Source of the DNA: Burkholderiales bacterium PBB1 | GTDB lineage: Bacteria; Pseudomonadota; Gammaproteobacteria; Burkholderiales; Burkholderiaceae_C | Direction of reading: 5' to 3' | Assembly (NCBI GenBank): GCA_002255905.1 | Contig: NKIN01000001.1 | Coordinates: 186,001-250,000, forward strand | Length of the DNA: 64,000 bases | Shown here: piece by piece, positions 21,246-33,757 of the stretch | Layout of the letters: the number at the start of each line of letters is the position of its first letter | Position numbering within the stretch: the stretch's first letter is position 1 | Program-made: the position numbers and the translations under genes | The notes under the pieces: generated by a model | The model's database searches: none | What the model saw: only the letters and a program-made list of their open reading frames with translations | Told to the model about the DNA's origin: nothing

Positions 21246-21276
21246 CCCCCAACAGCGCCCGGTGCGCTGTTGGGGG
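21246..21276 (-). terminator. strong hairpin, possible terminator of the metal cluster
   Basis: Thirteen-base perfect arms CCCCCAACAGCGC/GCGCTGTTGGGGG around a 5-base loop, 50 bases beyond the stop of the MerT-like gene in its direction of transcription. No T-tract follows, so an intrinsic terminator is only probable. It abuts the palindrome at 21217-21243. Confidence 0.45.
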
Positions 21277-21325
21277 TGATCGCGATCAGATCAGCGTCGC
21301 GTTTGCGCGGAGGCAGCCCGTGGAC

Positions 21326-21733
21326 TCAGCTGCCTGCCCGCCCGGCGAGCCACGGCTGGATGAAGGCAAACCAGCCGCCCACCAGATAAACCACCGCGCT
21401 GAACAGGTAGGCGCGCCGAGAGACTTTGCGCGTTTGCAGACACGCATGTCGAAGTGCCGGGTCGGTGGGGCACGGTGCGTTTCGGTTGCGCCACTGCAGT
21501 GCGCCGCTCGCTGCCATGGCCACACCGGCGAACACGAAGACGCCCTCCTTGTGCTCGCTCAACCAGACCACCTGCGGGAACACAGACACCAGCGACGAGA
21601 GTGCCGCTCCGGCACCCAGCGCCACCAGCAGCGCTGGCAAGGCGCAGCACACCAGCGTGCTGGAACTGGCGAACAGGCTCAACAGCGAACTCCACAAGGT
21701 CGCCCGCGATTCAGTGACGCCGTCCGCGCTCAC
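21326..21733 (-). CDS. MerT-like metal transport membrane protein
   Basis: 135 residues with about three membrane helices. The first carries the cysteine pair Cys29-Cys30 (TLVCCALPALL) and the loop between later helices has a second pair (APCPTDPALRHACL), the same layout as MerT mercuric transporters. GTG at 21733 overlaps the stop of the MerP-like gene (GTGA), which fixes the start and implies coupling. No merA or merR is near, so the metal could be other than mercury. Confidence 0.7.
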   Translation of the reverse strand: MSADGVTESRATLWSSLLSLFASSSTLVCCALPALLVALGAGAALSSLVSVFPQVVWLSEHKEGVFVFAGVAMAASGALQWRNRNAPCPTDPALRHACLQTRKVSRRAYLFSAVVYLVGGWFAFIQPWLAGRAGS

Positions 21734-22065
21734 GGCTTGCCCTTGATGTTCGCCTTGATCTCGGCGGCGGACTGCTCGACCGTTTCCAACTTGATCACGT
21801 CGTAACCGGCATCGGTGATTTCGGAAATGATCTCCTTGCCGTCGAGCGTCTGGCCCTCCTTGGCTTCGACCGCCACGACCTTCAGCTTCAGATCGACATA
21901 GACGGCCTGCGCGGCGGGCAGCTTCGACAGCCGTTTCTCGATGCCTTGCGCGCAGAACGCGCAGACCATGCCATTGACGGTCGCCTTGACGCTGGTCGCA
22001 GCGAATGACGAGACGGCCATGGCACTGAGGGCCGTGGCGATCAGCAGACGAAAAGAGGTGTTCAT
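21730..22065 (-). CDS. MerP-like periplasmic heavy-metal-binding protein
   Basis: 111 residues: signal peptide (to about SSFAA) then a heavy-metal-associated domain with the metal motif GMVCAFCAQGIEK (CxxC). The C-terminal extension past the 70-residue domain is charged. It probably hands metal to the adjacent MerT-like protein. Start MNTSFRLL with GGAA ahead. Confidence 0.8.
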   Translation of the reverse strand: MNTSFRLLIATALSAMAVSSFAATSVKATVNGMVCAFCAQGIEKRLSKLPAAQAVYVDLKLKVVAVEAKEGQTLDGKEIISEITDAGYDVIKLETVEQSAAEIKANIKGKP

Positions 22066-22076
22066 GGGAAATTCCT

Positions 22077-22715
22077 TCAAAAGACGTACATGAAGTTCGC
22101 ACGAGCTTGGCGGGAGTTGTTGACCCCCAGCTCGACGAAGTAGCGGTTGTGGATGAGGCGCAGCATGGGTGTGACCTCGGTCTTGTCCGACAGGCCTCGC
22201 ATGCGCCTGGCCTCGATCACCAGCCAGGGTTGTATCTGGTCATAGTCGACCTCGTAGAACGAGAAGCCGGCGCGCACCGAGGCGAAGTCGTGATTCAGTC
22301 GGTCAGCGCGGTACATGCGTGCCGTGGCAGCGAGATAGACGCGTGTGGTCTCGAAGTCGACCTGGAAGCCCGGCGTGTAGACCCACCGGGATCCCTGGAA
22401 GTCGTTGCCCCTTATCTCGCCGGCGCCAGCGAAGAGCCAGACATTGGCCTGTGAATCCTGGAGATTCCAGCGCTTCAACAAGCGTGTGTAATTGAACTCC
22501 ACCAGCGTGCGCTTCTTGCGCTGATCGTCGGAGCGCAGGTCGACGCCGCCGACCCCGACCGCATCGCGCGCCGTCAGTGCGTAATTGACCCAGCTCTCGC
22601 GCCAGTTCTGGCTGAAGTCCCCCATGGCCATCACGCTGCCCTTGAAGCCCATGGGCGCTGCGCTCGCCGTGCCGACGGTCCACACGAGGGCGGTCCCGAT
22701 CAGGAGCCGCTTCAT
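22077..22715 (-). CDS. exported protein of unknown function, beta-strand-rich
   Basis: 212 residues with a signal peptide (MKRLLIGTALVWTVGTASA). The mature chain alternates polar and hydrophobic residues, is rich in aromatic and Arg/Asp residues, and ends in aromatic F (ARANFMYVF), a pattern of outer-membrane beta-barrels. I do not recognise the family. It starts the unit with the MerP/MerT-like genes, 11 bases ahead, so a metal-related envelope role is possible. Confidence 0.6.
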   Translation of the reverse strand: MKRLLIGTALVWTVGTASAAPMGFKGSVMAMGDFSQNWRESWVNYALTARDAVGVGGVDLRSDDQRKKRTLVEFNYTRLLKRWNLQDSQANVWLFAGAGEIRGNDFQGSRWVYTPGFQVDFETTRVYLAATARMYRADRLNHDFASVRAGFSFYEVDYDQIQPWLVIEARRMRGLSDKTEVTPMLRLIHNRYFVELGVNNSRQARANFMYVF

Positions 22716-22846
22716 GAGGGAATCCCGGCGGCGCAGGTCCACCCTGCGGCCAAACAAATGAGTTGCATGAAATCTCCCGCGGTGGTCCGGAGCGGACCAG
22801 AGGTCAAGTCACCGCCGTGTAGGGCGGACGGATTGAGGCCTGGAGA

Positions 22847-23191
22847 TCAGGGTATGGGTGGCCGGACGGTCGGCACTGGCGTGGCGCTGATGAACACCAC
22901 GTCATCCATTACCGGCGTGGCATGCGCCGCGAACGTCACGGCGTCAAGGCGTGCGGTCACCGGCTCCGCCATCGGGATGCACAGGCCACAGGCGTTGCAT
23001 CCGTGTGTGCCCGCCGATGCCTGCGACGAAGGATCCGCTTTCGCGTCCGCATGCATCGGGCAGTGGGCCTGCATCGCACCTGCGGCGTGTGGCGACAGGT
23101 GGCTCATGGCAGCATCGACGCTCATCAGATCGCCCGCCCAGCCGCGCAGCGGAAGCAGGACGATCATGAACACGATGAACAGGCGGACCAT
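22847..23191 (-). CDS. small exported Cys/His protein, DUF2946-like
   Basis: 114 residues with signal peptide (MVRLFIVFMIVLLPLRGWA). The mature part has a possible metal-binding cluster (AHCPMHAD then HGCNACGLCIPM). This layout resembles small DUF2946-type proteins found with copper or other metal genes; assignment is tentative. It lies 131 bases upstream of the beta-rich protein on the same strand and may have its own promoter. Confidence 0.5.
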   Translation of the reverse strand: MVRLFIVFMIVLLPLRGWAGDLMSVDAAMSHLSPHAAGAMQAHCPMHADAKADPSSQASAGTHGCNACGLCIPMAEPVTARLDAVTFAAHATPVMDDVVFISATPVPTVRPPIP

Positions 23192-23287
23192 GGCAGGATG
23201 ATACGCAGCAGTGGAATCCGCGCGTTCCCAAAGCCAATGGCCGCCCGGGCGCTGCGTGTTTTGGCGGCGCGTGCCGCAGGAGACGAC

Positions 23288-23779
23288 TCAGCTTTTCTTC
23301 GCGAACAGCGTCGGCAGAAACACCGACAGATAACCCAGCAGCAGGCCGATGCCCTGCGTCAGGACGACGATCCAGACATTGGTCAGGCTGTAGATGTCGT
23401 CAACGGCCGGTTTGCCGAAGACGTAGGCGAAGAAGACCGCGAACGCGCCGAAGGCCGCCGGCGTCAGCGCAAACAGTTCCCAGCCCATCATGATCACCAG
23501 CAACAGCGCCGCGAGGCCGACGGCCAGCGAAATGGCGATGACCGGTGTTCCGCCCGAGCCGACCTTCAACCCGAAGAGCGTCAGGTAGCCGAACACCACG
23601 CCAGCCAGGATCGGGGCGCCGGCCTTGATGAAGGCCTTGGTGTCTGCGCCGGCCACGAAGAAGAACGCCCAGCTCACGAACGACGACCAGGTCGGCAGGC
23701 TCATCTTGATGGAGAGGTAGGTCCACAGTGTGGCCAGGATGCCGACGCTGATCGAGAGGGGAACGTTCTTGAGGGCCAT
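23288..23779 (-). CDS. DUF1097 family inner-membrane protein
   Basis: 163 residues with about five membrane helices and no soluble domain. The N-terminus LSISVGILATLWTYLS and motif FVAGADTKAFIKAGAPILAG fit the DUF1097 (YcdZ-type) family. Function unknown. Start at MALKNVPL. It is divergent from glgP across a 301-base gap. Confidence 0.7.
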   Translation of the reverse strand: MALKNVPLSISVGILATLWTYLSIKMSLPTWSSFVSWAFFFVAGADTKAFIKAGAPILAGVVFGYLTLFGLKVGSGGTPVIAISLAVGLAALLLVIMMGWELFALTPAAFGAFAVFFAYVFGKPAVDDIYSLTNVWIVVLTQGIGLLLGYLSVFLPTLFAKKS

Positions 23780-24080
23780 GTCGCAGTCTCCGCTTGTTGT
23801 GGTTGATGGTTGTTCTTGCGCTGTCCGTACCAACTGCTGGGTGGCGCGGATTCTGGGCAGCGAAATGGGGCGCGGCTATCGGGGCATTCACGCGCATTCG
23901 GGGCGCGTCCAGGGCAGGACCTGTGGTAGCCGCCGGCGGCTGTCGCCGGGGCGGCGCCTCGCATCGGTCGGTTAAGCTTCCCGTGGATCGGCGCGCGGGC
24001 ACGCTACCTGCATGATGGGTTCACGGGCGGCGCGAGGCCGCGCTCGCCACCCGAACCTGTCGAGATTCAAGGACGATTGC
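23780..24080. other. 301-base non-coding gap between DUF1097 gene and glgP
   Basis: Must hold the divergent promoters for the DUF1097 gene and the glycogen operon. I see GC-rich short inverted repeats (near 23930-23955) but no convincing sigma-70 boxes. The only clear element is AAGGACG before the glgP ATG. Confidence 0.5.
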
Positions 24081-26543
24081 ATGACCACGCGACCCGCGCA
24101 CGACGCCGGGGAGGCACACTCCTCGCCCAAAGATCCACCCGGTTCGGCCCCCGGGCCCGACGCACTGCCGGCCCGTGTCGAACGCGAATCGGGCATGACC
24201 CCTGGCCATGCCTCGCCCTACATGTGGATGCGCGCGGCGGCCCATGCCAGTCGGGCCCAACTTGCCGAGCGCATGAACCGCAGCCTGCGCGACGACCGCC
24301 GCAGCGAGGCCAAGCGGGTGCATTACCTGTCGATGGAATTCCTGATGGGCCGTGCCCTCGGCAACGCGCTGGCGTCGCTGGGCTTGCATGGCGAGTTCGA
24401 GGCGGCAGCCCGTGCGGCGGGCAAGGAGCCCGGCGACATCCTCGAGGTCGAGCCCGATGCGGCGCTCGGCAACGGCGGGCTGGGCCGTCTGGCGGCCTGC
24501 TTCCTGGACTCGCTGGCCACGCTGGGTGTGCCGTCGTTCGGCTACGGCCTGCGCTACCGCTACGGCATGTTCGCGCAGCGCATCCACGACGGGCAACAGG
24601 TCGAAGAGCCCGACGACTGGCTGCGCGATGGCAACCCCTGGGAGCTGGAGCGACCCGAGATCCGCTACCCCGTGGGTCTGGGCGGCCGCGTGGTCACCGA
24701 TGGCGCCGGGCGCCGCTGGCTGCCGGCCGAGCAGCTGTTCGCGGATGCGTACGACTTCATCGTGCCGGGCCACGCCACCGAGCGGGTCTCGGTGCTGCGC
24801 CAGTGGCAGGCCAACCCCTCGCGTCCGATTGATTTCGCTGCCTTCTCGCGCGGTGATTTCGGCGCCGCGGGCGGTGCCAAGTTCTCCGCCGAAGTCATCA
24901 ACTGGGTGCTGTACCCCGACGACTCCACACACGCCGGCCGCGAGTTGCGGCTGAAGCAGGAGTATTTCCTGGTGAGCGCCTCGGTGCAGGACATCGTGGC
25001 GCGCCACCTGGCCGACTACGGCCGCCTGGACAGCCTGGGCGACAAGGTGTCGATCCACCTGAACGACACCCATCCGGCGCTGGCGGTGCCCGAGCTGTTG
25101 CGCATCCTGATCGACCTGCACGGCATGAGCTGGGACGCCGCGATGGTGCAGTGCCAGAAGGTGATGAGCTACACCAACCACACGCTGATGCCCGAGGCGC
25201 TGGAGACTTGGCCGGTGCCGATGCTGGAGCACTGGCTGCCGCGGCATCTGGAGATCATCTACGAGGTCAACGACCGCTTCCTTCAGTACCTGCGCCGGCA
25301 CTTTCCCGGCGACGAGACGCTGGTCCGGCACGCCTCGGTGATCGACGAGAACGGCGAGCGCCGCGTGAAGATGGCGGCACTCTCCATCGTGGCCAGCCAC
25401 CGGGTCAACGGCGTGTCGCGGCTGCACTCGGACCTGATGGTCGAGACCATCTTTGCCGACTATGCGCGGGTGTTCCCCGACCGCTTCTGCAATGTCACCA
25501 ATGGCGTCACGCCGCGCCGCTGGCTGTCGCAGGCCAACCCGGCATTGTCGGCGGTGCTCGATGCGCAGCTCGGCACGCAGTGGCGCACCCACCTGGAGCA
25601 ACTCTCTCAGCTGCTGCCACATGCCGGCGACGCCAACCTGCACAGCGCGGTGCAGACGGCCAAGCGTGCCAACAAGGAACGGCTGGCACTGCTGGTGCGG
25701 CGCGACCTCGGCATCACGATCGACCCGGCCAGCCTGTTCGATGTGCAGATCAAGCGCATCCACGAATACAAGCGGCAGCTGCTGAATGCGCTGCACGTGG
25801 TGGCGCGCTACCAGGCCATCTTGGCTGCGCCGAATGCCGATTGGCAGCCGCGCACGGTGGTCTTCGCCGGCAAGGCCGCGTCGGCCTATGTGACTGCCAA
25901 GACCATCATCCGGCTGATCCACGACATCGCGCGCACCGTCAACAGCGACCCGCGTGTGCGCGATCGGCTGAAGGTGGTCTACCTGCCCAACTACGGTGTG
26001 TCGCTGGCCGAGACCATCATCCCGGCGGCCGATCTGTCCGAGCAGCTGTCCACCGCAGGCACCGAGGCCTCGGGCACCGGCAACATGAAGTTCGCGCTCA
26101 ACGGCGCCCTCACCATCGGCACCTGGGACGGCGCCAACATCGAGATGGCGCAGGCGGTGGGCCCGGAGCATTTCTTCATCTTCGGCCTGCGCGCCGAGCA
26201 GGTCAAGGAGGTGCGCGCGCTCGGCTACAACCCGCGGCTGCATTACGAGGAAAACGCGCAATTGAAGGCGGTGCTCGACGCCATCGCCGCCGGCGATTTC
26301 TCGCCGGGCGAACGCGGCCGCTACCGCGAGCTGGTCGACTCGCTGCTGCACCGCGACTCCTACCTGCTGCTGGCCGATTTCGCCGCCTACGTGGCCGAGC
26401 AGCAGCGTGCCGATGCGTTGTATGCGACGCCCGAGGCCTGGGCCGACAAGGCCATCCGCAACATCGCCGGCATGGGCGCGTTCTCGTCGGACCGCACCAT
26501 CCGCGACTACGCACGGATGATCTGGAATGTGCCGGTGCGCTGA
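24081..26543 (+). CDS. glgP: glycogen phosphorylase GlgP
   Basis: Phosphorolyses alpha-1,4-glucan ends to glucose 1-phosphate; PLP-dependent. 820 residues. Glucan/active-site motifs YLSMEFLMGRALGNAL, EPDAALGNGGLGRLAACFLDS and the PLP lysine in EASGTGNMKFALNG are intact. ATG 24081 follows AAGGACG; the first 60 residues are a poorly conserved leader. First gene of the glg operon, 30 bases before glgB. Confidence 0.95.
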   Translation: MTTRPAHDAGEAHSSPKDPPGSAPGPDALPARVERESGMTPGHASPYMWMRAAAHASRAQLAERMNRSLRDDRRSEAKRVHYLSMEFLMGRALGNALASLGLHGEFEAAARAAGKEPGDILEVEPDAALGNGGLGRLAACFLDSLATLGVPSFGYGLRYRYGMFAQRIHDGQQVEEPDDWLRDGNPWELERPEIRYPVGLGGRVVTDGAGRRWLPAEQLFADAYDFIVPGHATERVSVLRQWQANPSRPIDFAAFSRGDFGAAGGAKFSAEVINWVLYPDDSTHAGRELRLKQEYFLVSASVQDIVARHLADYGRLDSLGDKVSIHLNDTHPALAVPELLRILIDLHGMSWDAAMVQCQKVMSYTNHTLMPEALETWPVPMLEHWLPRHLEIIYEVNDRFLQYLRRHFPGDETLVRHASVIDENGERRVKMAALSIVASHRVNGVSRLHSDLMVETIFADYARVFPDRFCNVTNGVTPRRWLSQANPALSAVLDAQLGTQWRTHLEQLSQLLPHAGDANLHSAVQTAKRANKERLALLVRRDLGITIDPASLFDVQIKRIHEYKRQLLNALHVVARYQAILAAPNADWQPRTVVFAGKAASAYVTAKTIIRLIHDIARTVNSDPRVRDRLKVVYLPNYGVSLAETIIPAADLSEQLSTAGTEASGTGNMKFALNGALTIGTWDGANIEMAQAVGPEHFFIFGLRAEQVKEVRALGYNPRLHYEENAQLKAVLDAIAAGDFSPGERGRYRELVDSLLHRDSYLLLADFAAYVAEQQRADALYATPEAWADKAIRNIAGMGAFSSDRTIRDYARMIWNVPVR

Positions 26544-26573
26544 GCCGCCTGACCCCGGAGTGCCCCCGCCCCG

Positions 26574-28735
26574 ATGATTTCAGAGGAAGAGCTCGACGCC
26601 TTGCTCGAGGGTCGCCACAGCGACCCGTTCGCCGTGCTCGGGCCGCACCCGGACGGCCAGGGCCGTGTGTGGCTGCGGGCCTTGCTGCCCGGCGCCGAGC
26701 AGGTCGAGGTGATCGATGCGGCCTCCGGGCACTCGCTCGCGACACTGACCGCGCGCGTGCCGGGTGTGTTCTTCGAGGCACCTGTGGGCGCCACGTGCCC
26801 CGCCTACCGCCTGCGCGTGCAATGGCCGCACGGGGTGGTGGTCGACGGTGCCGACCCCTATGCCTGCGGTTCGGCCATCGGTGCGCAGGACATCTACTTT
26901 CTGGGCGAGGGCTCGCACCTGCGGCCCTGGCAGGTGCTGGGTGCGCATCCCTTGTCGCTGGACGGTGTGGCGGGCACCCGCTTTGCCGTGTGGGCGCCCA
27001 ACGCGGGCCGCGTCAGCGTGGTCGGCGACTTCAACGCCTGGGATGGTCGGCGCCATCCGATGCGTGTGCACCATGGTGCGGGCGTGTGGGAGATCTTCCT
27101 GCCGGGGGTGGGCGCGGGCGAGCGCTACAAGTACGAGGTACGCGCGCGCGATGGCCACGTGTTGCCTCAGAAGGCCGACCCCTATGCGTTCGCGATGGAG
27201 TTCAGGCCGTCGACGGCCAGCGTCGTCGCTTCGCCCGCGCAACGCCATCTGCCGACCAGCCGCGCCCAGGCCAACCGGCACGATGCGCCGATGGCGATCT
27301 ACGAGGTGCACCTGGGCTCGTGGCGGCGCGCGGCCGATGGCGGTTTTCTCGATTGGGATGCGCTGGCCGCGCAGTTGCCTGCCTATGCGGCTGATCTCGG
27401 CTTCACCCACCTCGAACTGCTGCCGGTGGCCGAGCACCCCTTCGATGGCTCCTGGGGCTACCAGGTGATCGGCCTGTACGCGCCGACATCGCGCTTCGGT
27501 GACCCAGCGGGTTTCGTGCGCTTCCTCGATGCGTGTCACCAACAGGGCCTGGGCGTGATCGTCGATTGGGTGCCGGCGCATTTCCCGACCGATGCACACG
27601 GGCTGGCGCAGTTCGACGGCACCGCGCTGTACGAGTACGCCGATCCCCGCGAAGGCTTCCACAACGACTGGAACACGCTGATCTACAACTTCGGCCGCCA
27701 CGAGGTGCGCAACTTCCTGGTCGGCAATGCGCTGTACTGGCTGCAGCAGTGGGGCGTGGATGGTCTGCGGGTCGATGCGGTGGCCTCGATGCTGTACCGC
27801 GACTACAGCCGCCAGCCTGGCGAATGGGTGCCCAACGCCCTGGGCGGCCGCGAGAACCTGGAGGCGATCGCCTTTCTGCGGCGCATGAACGAGGTGGCCG
27901 GTGCCGAGGTGCCGACCAGCGTCACGATCGCCGAAGAGTCGACCGCCTGGCCCGGTGTGTCGCGGCCCACGTCGAGCGGGGGCCTCGGGTTTCACTACAA
28001 GTGGAACCTGGGCTGGATGCACGACACGCTGCTGTACTTCAGCAAGGAGCCGGTGCACCGGCGCTGGCACCACCGGCAGCTGACCTTCAGCCTGCTCTAC
28101 GCCTTCGACGAGAACTTCGTGCTGCCGATCTCGCACGACGAGGTGGTGCACGGCAAGGGCTCGCTGCTCGGCAAGATGCCGGGCGACCGCTGGCAGCAGT
28201 TCGCGAACGTGCGGCTGCTGCTGGCCTACATGTGGACGCACCCCGGCAAGAAGCTCTTGTTCATGGGCTGCGAGTTCGCGCAAGCGCGCGAGTGGAACCA
28301 CGACCACGCGCTCGACTGGCAACTGCTCGGTGTGCCCGAGCACCGCGGCGTGCAGACGCTGGTGCGCGACCTGAATCGCCTGTACACGACACACCCGGCG
28401 CTGCACCGCCGCGACCACGATGCCCGCGGCTTCCAATGGATCGACGCCGACGATGCCGACGGCTCCACGCTCGCCTTCCTGCGCCAGGACGATGCGGGTC
28501 GGATGTTGCTCGTGGTGTGCAACTGCACGCCGGTGCCGCGCCGCGCGCACCGCGTGGGCGTGCCACATGCGGGGCCCTGGCGCGAGGTGTTCAACAGCGA
28601 TTCCAGCTTCTACGGTGGCAGCAACGTCGGCAACGGCCCGGCGCCGTTGGCCACCCAGGTTCCCGGAGCGCATGGCCGCAGTCATGCGCTGTCACTGACC
28701 CTGCCGCCTCTGGCCGTGGTGGTCTTCGAGCCCGC

Positions 28736-28739
<4 letters not shown>
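26574..28739 (+). CDS. glgB: 1,4-alpha-glucan branching enzyme GlgB
   Basis: Makes alpha-1,6 branches. 721 residues: N-terminal CBM48/E-set domains (about 1-220), GH13 barrel with the nucleophile in [17 protein letters not shown] and the acid in [12 protein letters not shown], and a C-terminal beta domain. [17 protein letters not shown] is the conserved region. Its stop overlaps glgX in an ATGA. Confidence 0.96.
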
Positions 28740-30807
<2,068 letters not shown>

Positions 30808-30811
<4 letters not shown>

Positions 30812-32358
30812 CATCCCGGCGCCGCTCCGGCATCCTGCTGCACCCGACCTCGCTGCCCGGCCCGCACGGCAGCGGCGACCTCGGGCCTGCGTCATATCAC
30901 TTCGTCGACTGGCTCGTCGCTGCGGGTCAGCGTGCATGGCAGGTGCTGCCGCTGACACCGATCGGGCCGGGCAATTCGCCCTATGCCAGCGTGTCGGCGT
31001 TTGCCGGCTCGCCGCTGCTCGTGGCGCTCGAGCCTCTGATCGACAAGGGCTGGATCGACGCTGCCGACGCCGCCACCGGCCACGGCCTGCCGCGCGAGCG
31101 GGTTGATTTCGAGCGCACCGTGCCGTGGCGCATGGCGCGGCTGCGCGAGGCGGCCCGGGGCTTCGATCGCCTGGCCAGCCACGACGATCGCGCCGCCTGC
31201 GCCGCGTTCTGCGCTGCCGAGGCTGGCTGGCTCGACGATTACGCGCTCTTCATGGCGCTCGACGGGCATCACCAGGCCCTACAGATCGGGTGCTGGACCG
31301 GTTGGGAGCCGGGGTGCGCCCGGCGCGACCCTGCGGCACTGGCCGCAGCGCGTGCGCGCTGGCACGAAGAGATCGGCTTCTGGCGTTTCGTGCAGTGGTG
31401 CTTCTTCACGCAGTGGCGCGCGCTCAAGCGCTACGCCAACGAGCGTGACGTGCAACTGATCGGCGATCTGCCGATCTTCGTCGCCCACCATTCGGCCGAC
31501 TGCTGGGCGCGGCCCGATCTGTTCCTGCTCGATGCGCAAGGAGAGCCCCACGTTGTGGCGGGGGTGCCGCCGGACTACTTCTCCGCCACCGGACAGCGTT
31601 GGGGCAACCCCCTCTACGACTGGTCGGCCATGCAGTGCGACGGCTTCGCCTGGTGGGTGGCGCGCCTGCGGCACGAACTGGCGCGCGCAGATGTCGTGCG
31701 CATCGACCACTTCCGCGGCTTCGCGGCGTACTGGGAGATCCCGGCCGCCTGCGCCACCGCGATCGAGGGCCGCTGGGTGCCTGCCCCCGGCCAGGCCCTG
31801 TTCGCGGCGCTGCGCTCGGCACTGGGCGAACTGCCGGTGATCGCCGAAGACCTGGGCGTGATCACACCCGACGTGGAGGCGTTGCGCGACGGCTGCGGCT
31901 TTCCTGGCATGAAGATCCTGCAGTTCGCGTTCGGCGGCGACGCCGATCATGCGTTCCTGCCGCACAACTACCCGGTCCGCTGCGCCGCCTACAGCGGCAC
32001 GCACGACAACGACACCGCACGGGGCTGGTATGCCACCGCCCCGGCGCACGAACGCCGGCTGGCCGAGATCTACCTCGGCGCCGGCGGCCATGACATCCAC
32101 TGGGCCATGATCCGCGCCATCTGTGGTTCGGTGGCCGAGCTGGCGGTGTACCCGATGCAAGACGTGCTGGGTCTGGGCACCGAGCACCGGATGAACACGC
32201 CGGGCCGCCTCGACTGCTGGGCCTGGCGGTTCGGCTGGGAGCAGGTCGGCGCCGAGCCCGCACACCGATTGGCAGCGCTCTCGGCGGCCTTCGGGCGCGC
32301 ACCGATGGGGTGCCTGCCCGCGAACGCCGGCCGCGCCGAGCCGACGCCGTCCGTCTGA
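30808..32358 (+). CDS. malQ: 4-alpha-glucanotransferase MalQ
   Basis: GH77 amylomaltase that rearranges maltodextrins, recycling those released by GlgX. 516 residues. [20 protein letters not shown] at the start, nucleophile in [17 protein letters not shown], acid in [13 protein letters not shown] and the GTHDNDT loop are all present. Fourth gene of the operon; a 124-base gap to glgC could hold an internal promoter. Confidence 0.95.
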
Positions 32359-32482
32359 GCCATGCAGATCCCGGGAACTTGCTGCCCGCCACGCCTGTCC
32401 GACGATGGGTGCATACGCTGCCCCACGCGGCGCGGTCCATCGGGTACAACAACATCCCCCGTCGTCGTTGGAGTGCTCTCGC

Positions 32483-33757
32483 ATGTCGAATCAGGTCTTT
32501 GACCGCTCACAACTGACGCGTCGCGCCATGGCGCTGGTGCTGGCGGGTGGCCGTGGCAGCCGGCTGAAGGAGCTCACCGACACGCGGTCCAAGCCCGCGG
32601 TCTACTTCGGTGGCAAGTTCCGCATCGTCGACTTCTCGCTGTCGAACTGCCTGAACTCCAACCTGCGCCGCATCGGCGTGGTCACGCAGTACAAGTCGCA
32701 CAGCCTGCTGCGCCATGTGCAGCGCGGCTGGGGCTTCATGAAGGCCGAGATGAACGAGTTCATCGATCTGCTGCCGGCACAGCAACGCCTCGACGACGAG
32801 AACTGGTACCGCGGCACTGCCGACGCCGTCTACCAGAACATCGACATCATCGAGGCCAACGGCCCGAAGTACATCGTGATCCTGGCTGGCGATCACATCT
32901 ACAAGATGGACTACGGCCGCATGCTCGCTTTTCACGTGGCCAAGGGCGCCGAGTGCACCGTGGGCTGCATCGAGGTACCACTGGCCGAGGCCACGGCCTT
33001 CGGGGTGATGGCGGTCGATGCGGCCGGCCAGATCACCGACTTCGTCGAGAAGCCCGCCAACCCGCCGCCGATGCCGGGCCGCCCCGACATGGCGCTGGCC
33101 AGCATGGGCGTGTACGTGTTCAACGCGCAGTACCTCTACGACGAGCTCCGGCGCGACATCGCCGACCCGAACTCGGCACACGACTTCGGGCGCGACATCA
33201 TTCCGGCGGCCGTCCGCAACGGTGTGGCCTGCGCGCAGCCGTTCTCCAAGAGCTGCGTGATGAGCGAGGGCGATGAGGCGCCTTACTGGCGCGACGTCGG
33301 TACCATCGATGCGTATTGGGAAGCCAACATCGACCTCACCGCCACCAAGCCACAGCTCAACCTCTACGACAACGACTGGCCGATCTGGACCTGGCAGGAG
33401 CAGCTGCCGCCCGCCAAGTTCGTCCACAACGAGCCGGGTCGCCGCGGCGAGGCGATCGAATCGATGGTGTCGGGCGGCTGCATCATCTCGGGCGCACTGA
33501 ACCGCTCGCTGCTGTTCTCGAAGTGCCGGGTGCATTCGCATTCGACGGTGAACTGGTCGGTGCTGCTGCCGCACGTGGAGGTGGGGCACCAGGTGCGGCT
33601 CAACCGCGTGGTGGTGGACCGGGGCTGCCGTCTGCCCGATGGGCTGGTCGTGGGCGAAGACCCCGTCGCAGACGCCCGCCGTTTCCGCCGCACCGACAGC
33701 GGCATCACCCTGATCACACAGACCATGCTGGACCGGCTGGCACAAGCAGGCGAGTGA
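32483..33757 (+). CDS. glgC: glucose-1-phosphate adenylyltransferase GlgC
   Basis: Makes ADP-glucose, the committed and usually allosterically controlled step. 424 residues. Nucleotide loop [31 protein letters not shown] and the left-handed beta-helix C-domain are visible. ATG 32483 ([16 protein letters not shown]) follows GGAG. Its stop overlaps the glgA GTG start, so the two synthesis enzymes are coupled. Confidence 0.96.
   Translation: MSNQVFDRSQLTRRAMALVLAGGRGSRLKELTDTRSKPAVYFGGKFRIVDFSLSNCLNSNLRRIGVVTQYKSHSLLRHVQRGWGFMKAEMNEFIDLLPAQQRLDDENWYRGTADAVYQNIDIIEANGPKYIVILAGDHIYKMDYGRMLAFHVAKGAECTVGCIEVPLAEATAFGVMAVDAAGQITDFVEKPANPPPMPGRPDMALASMGVYVFNAQYLYDELRRDIADPNSAHDFGRDIIPAAVRNGVACAQPFSKSCVMSEGDEAPYWRDVGTIDAYWEANIDLTATKPQLNLYDNDWPIWTWQEQLPPAKFVHNEPGRRGEAIESMVSGGCIISGALNRSLLFSKCRVHSHSTVNWSVLLPHVEVGHQVRLNRVVVDRGCRLPDGLVVGEDPVADARRFRRTDSGITLITQTMLDRLAQAGE

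Noticed and set aside
24021-26351. 776-codon open frame opposite glgP
   Set aside because: Composition is shadow-like and glgP on the other strand has every catalytic motif.
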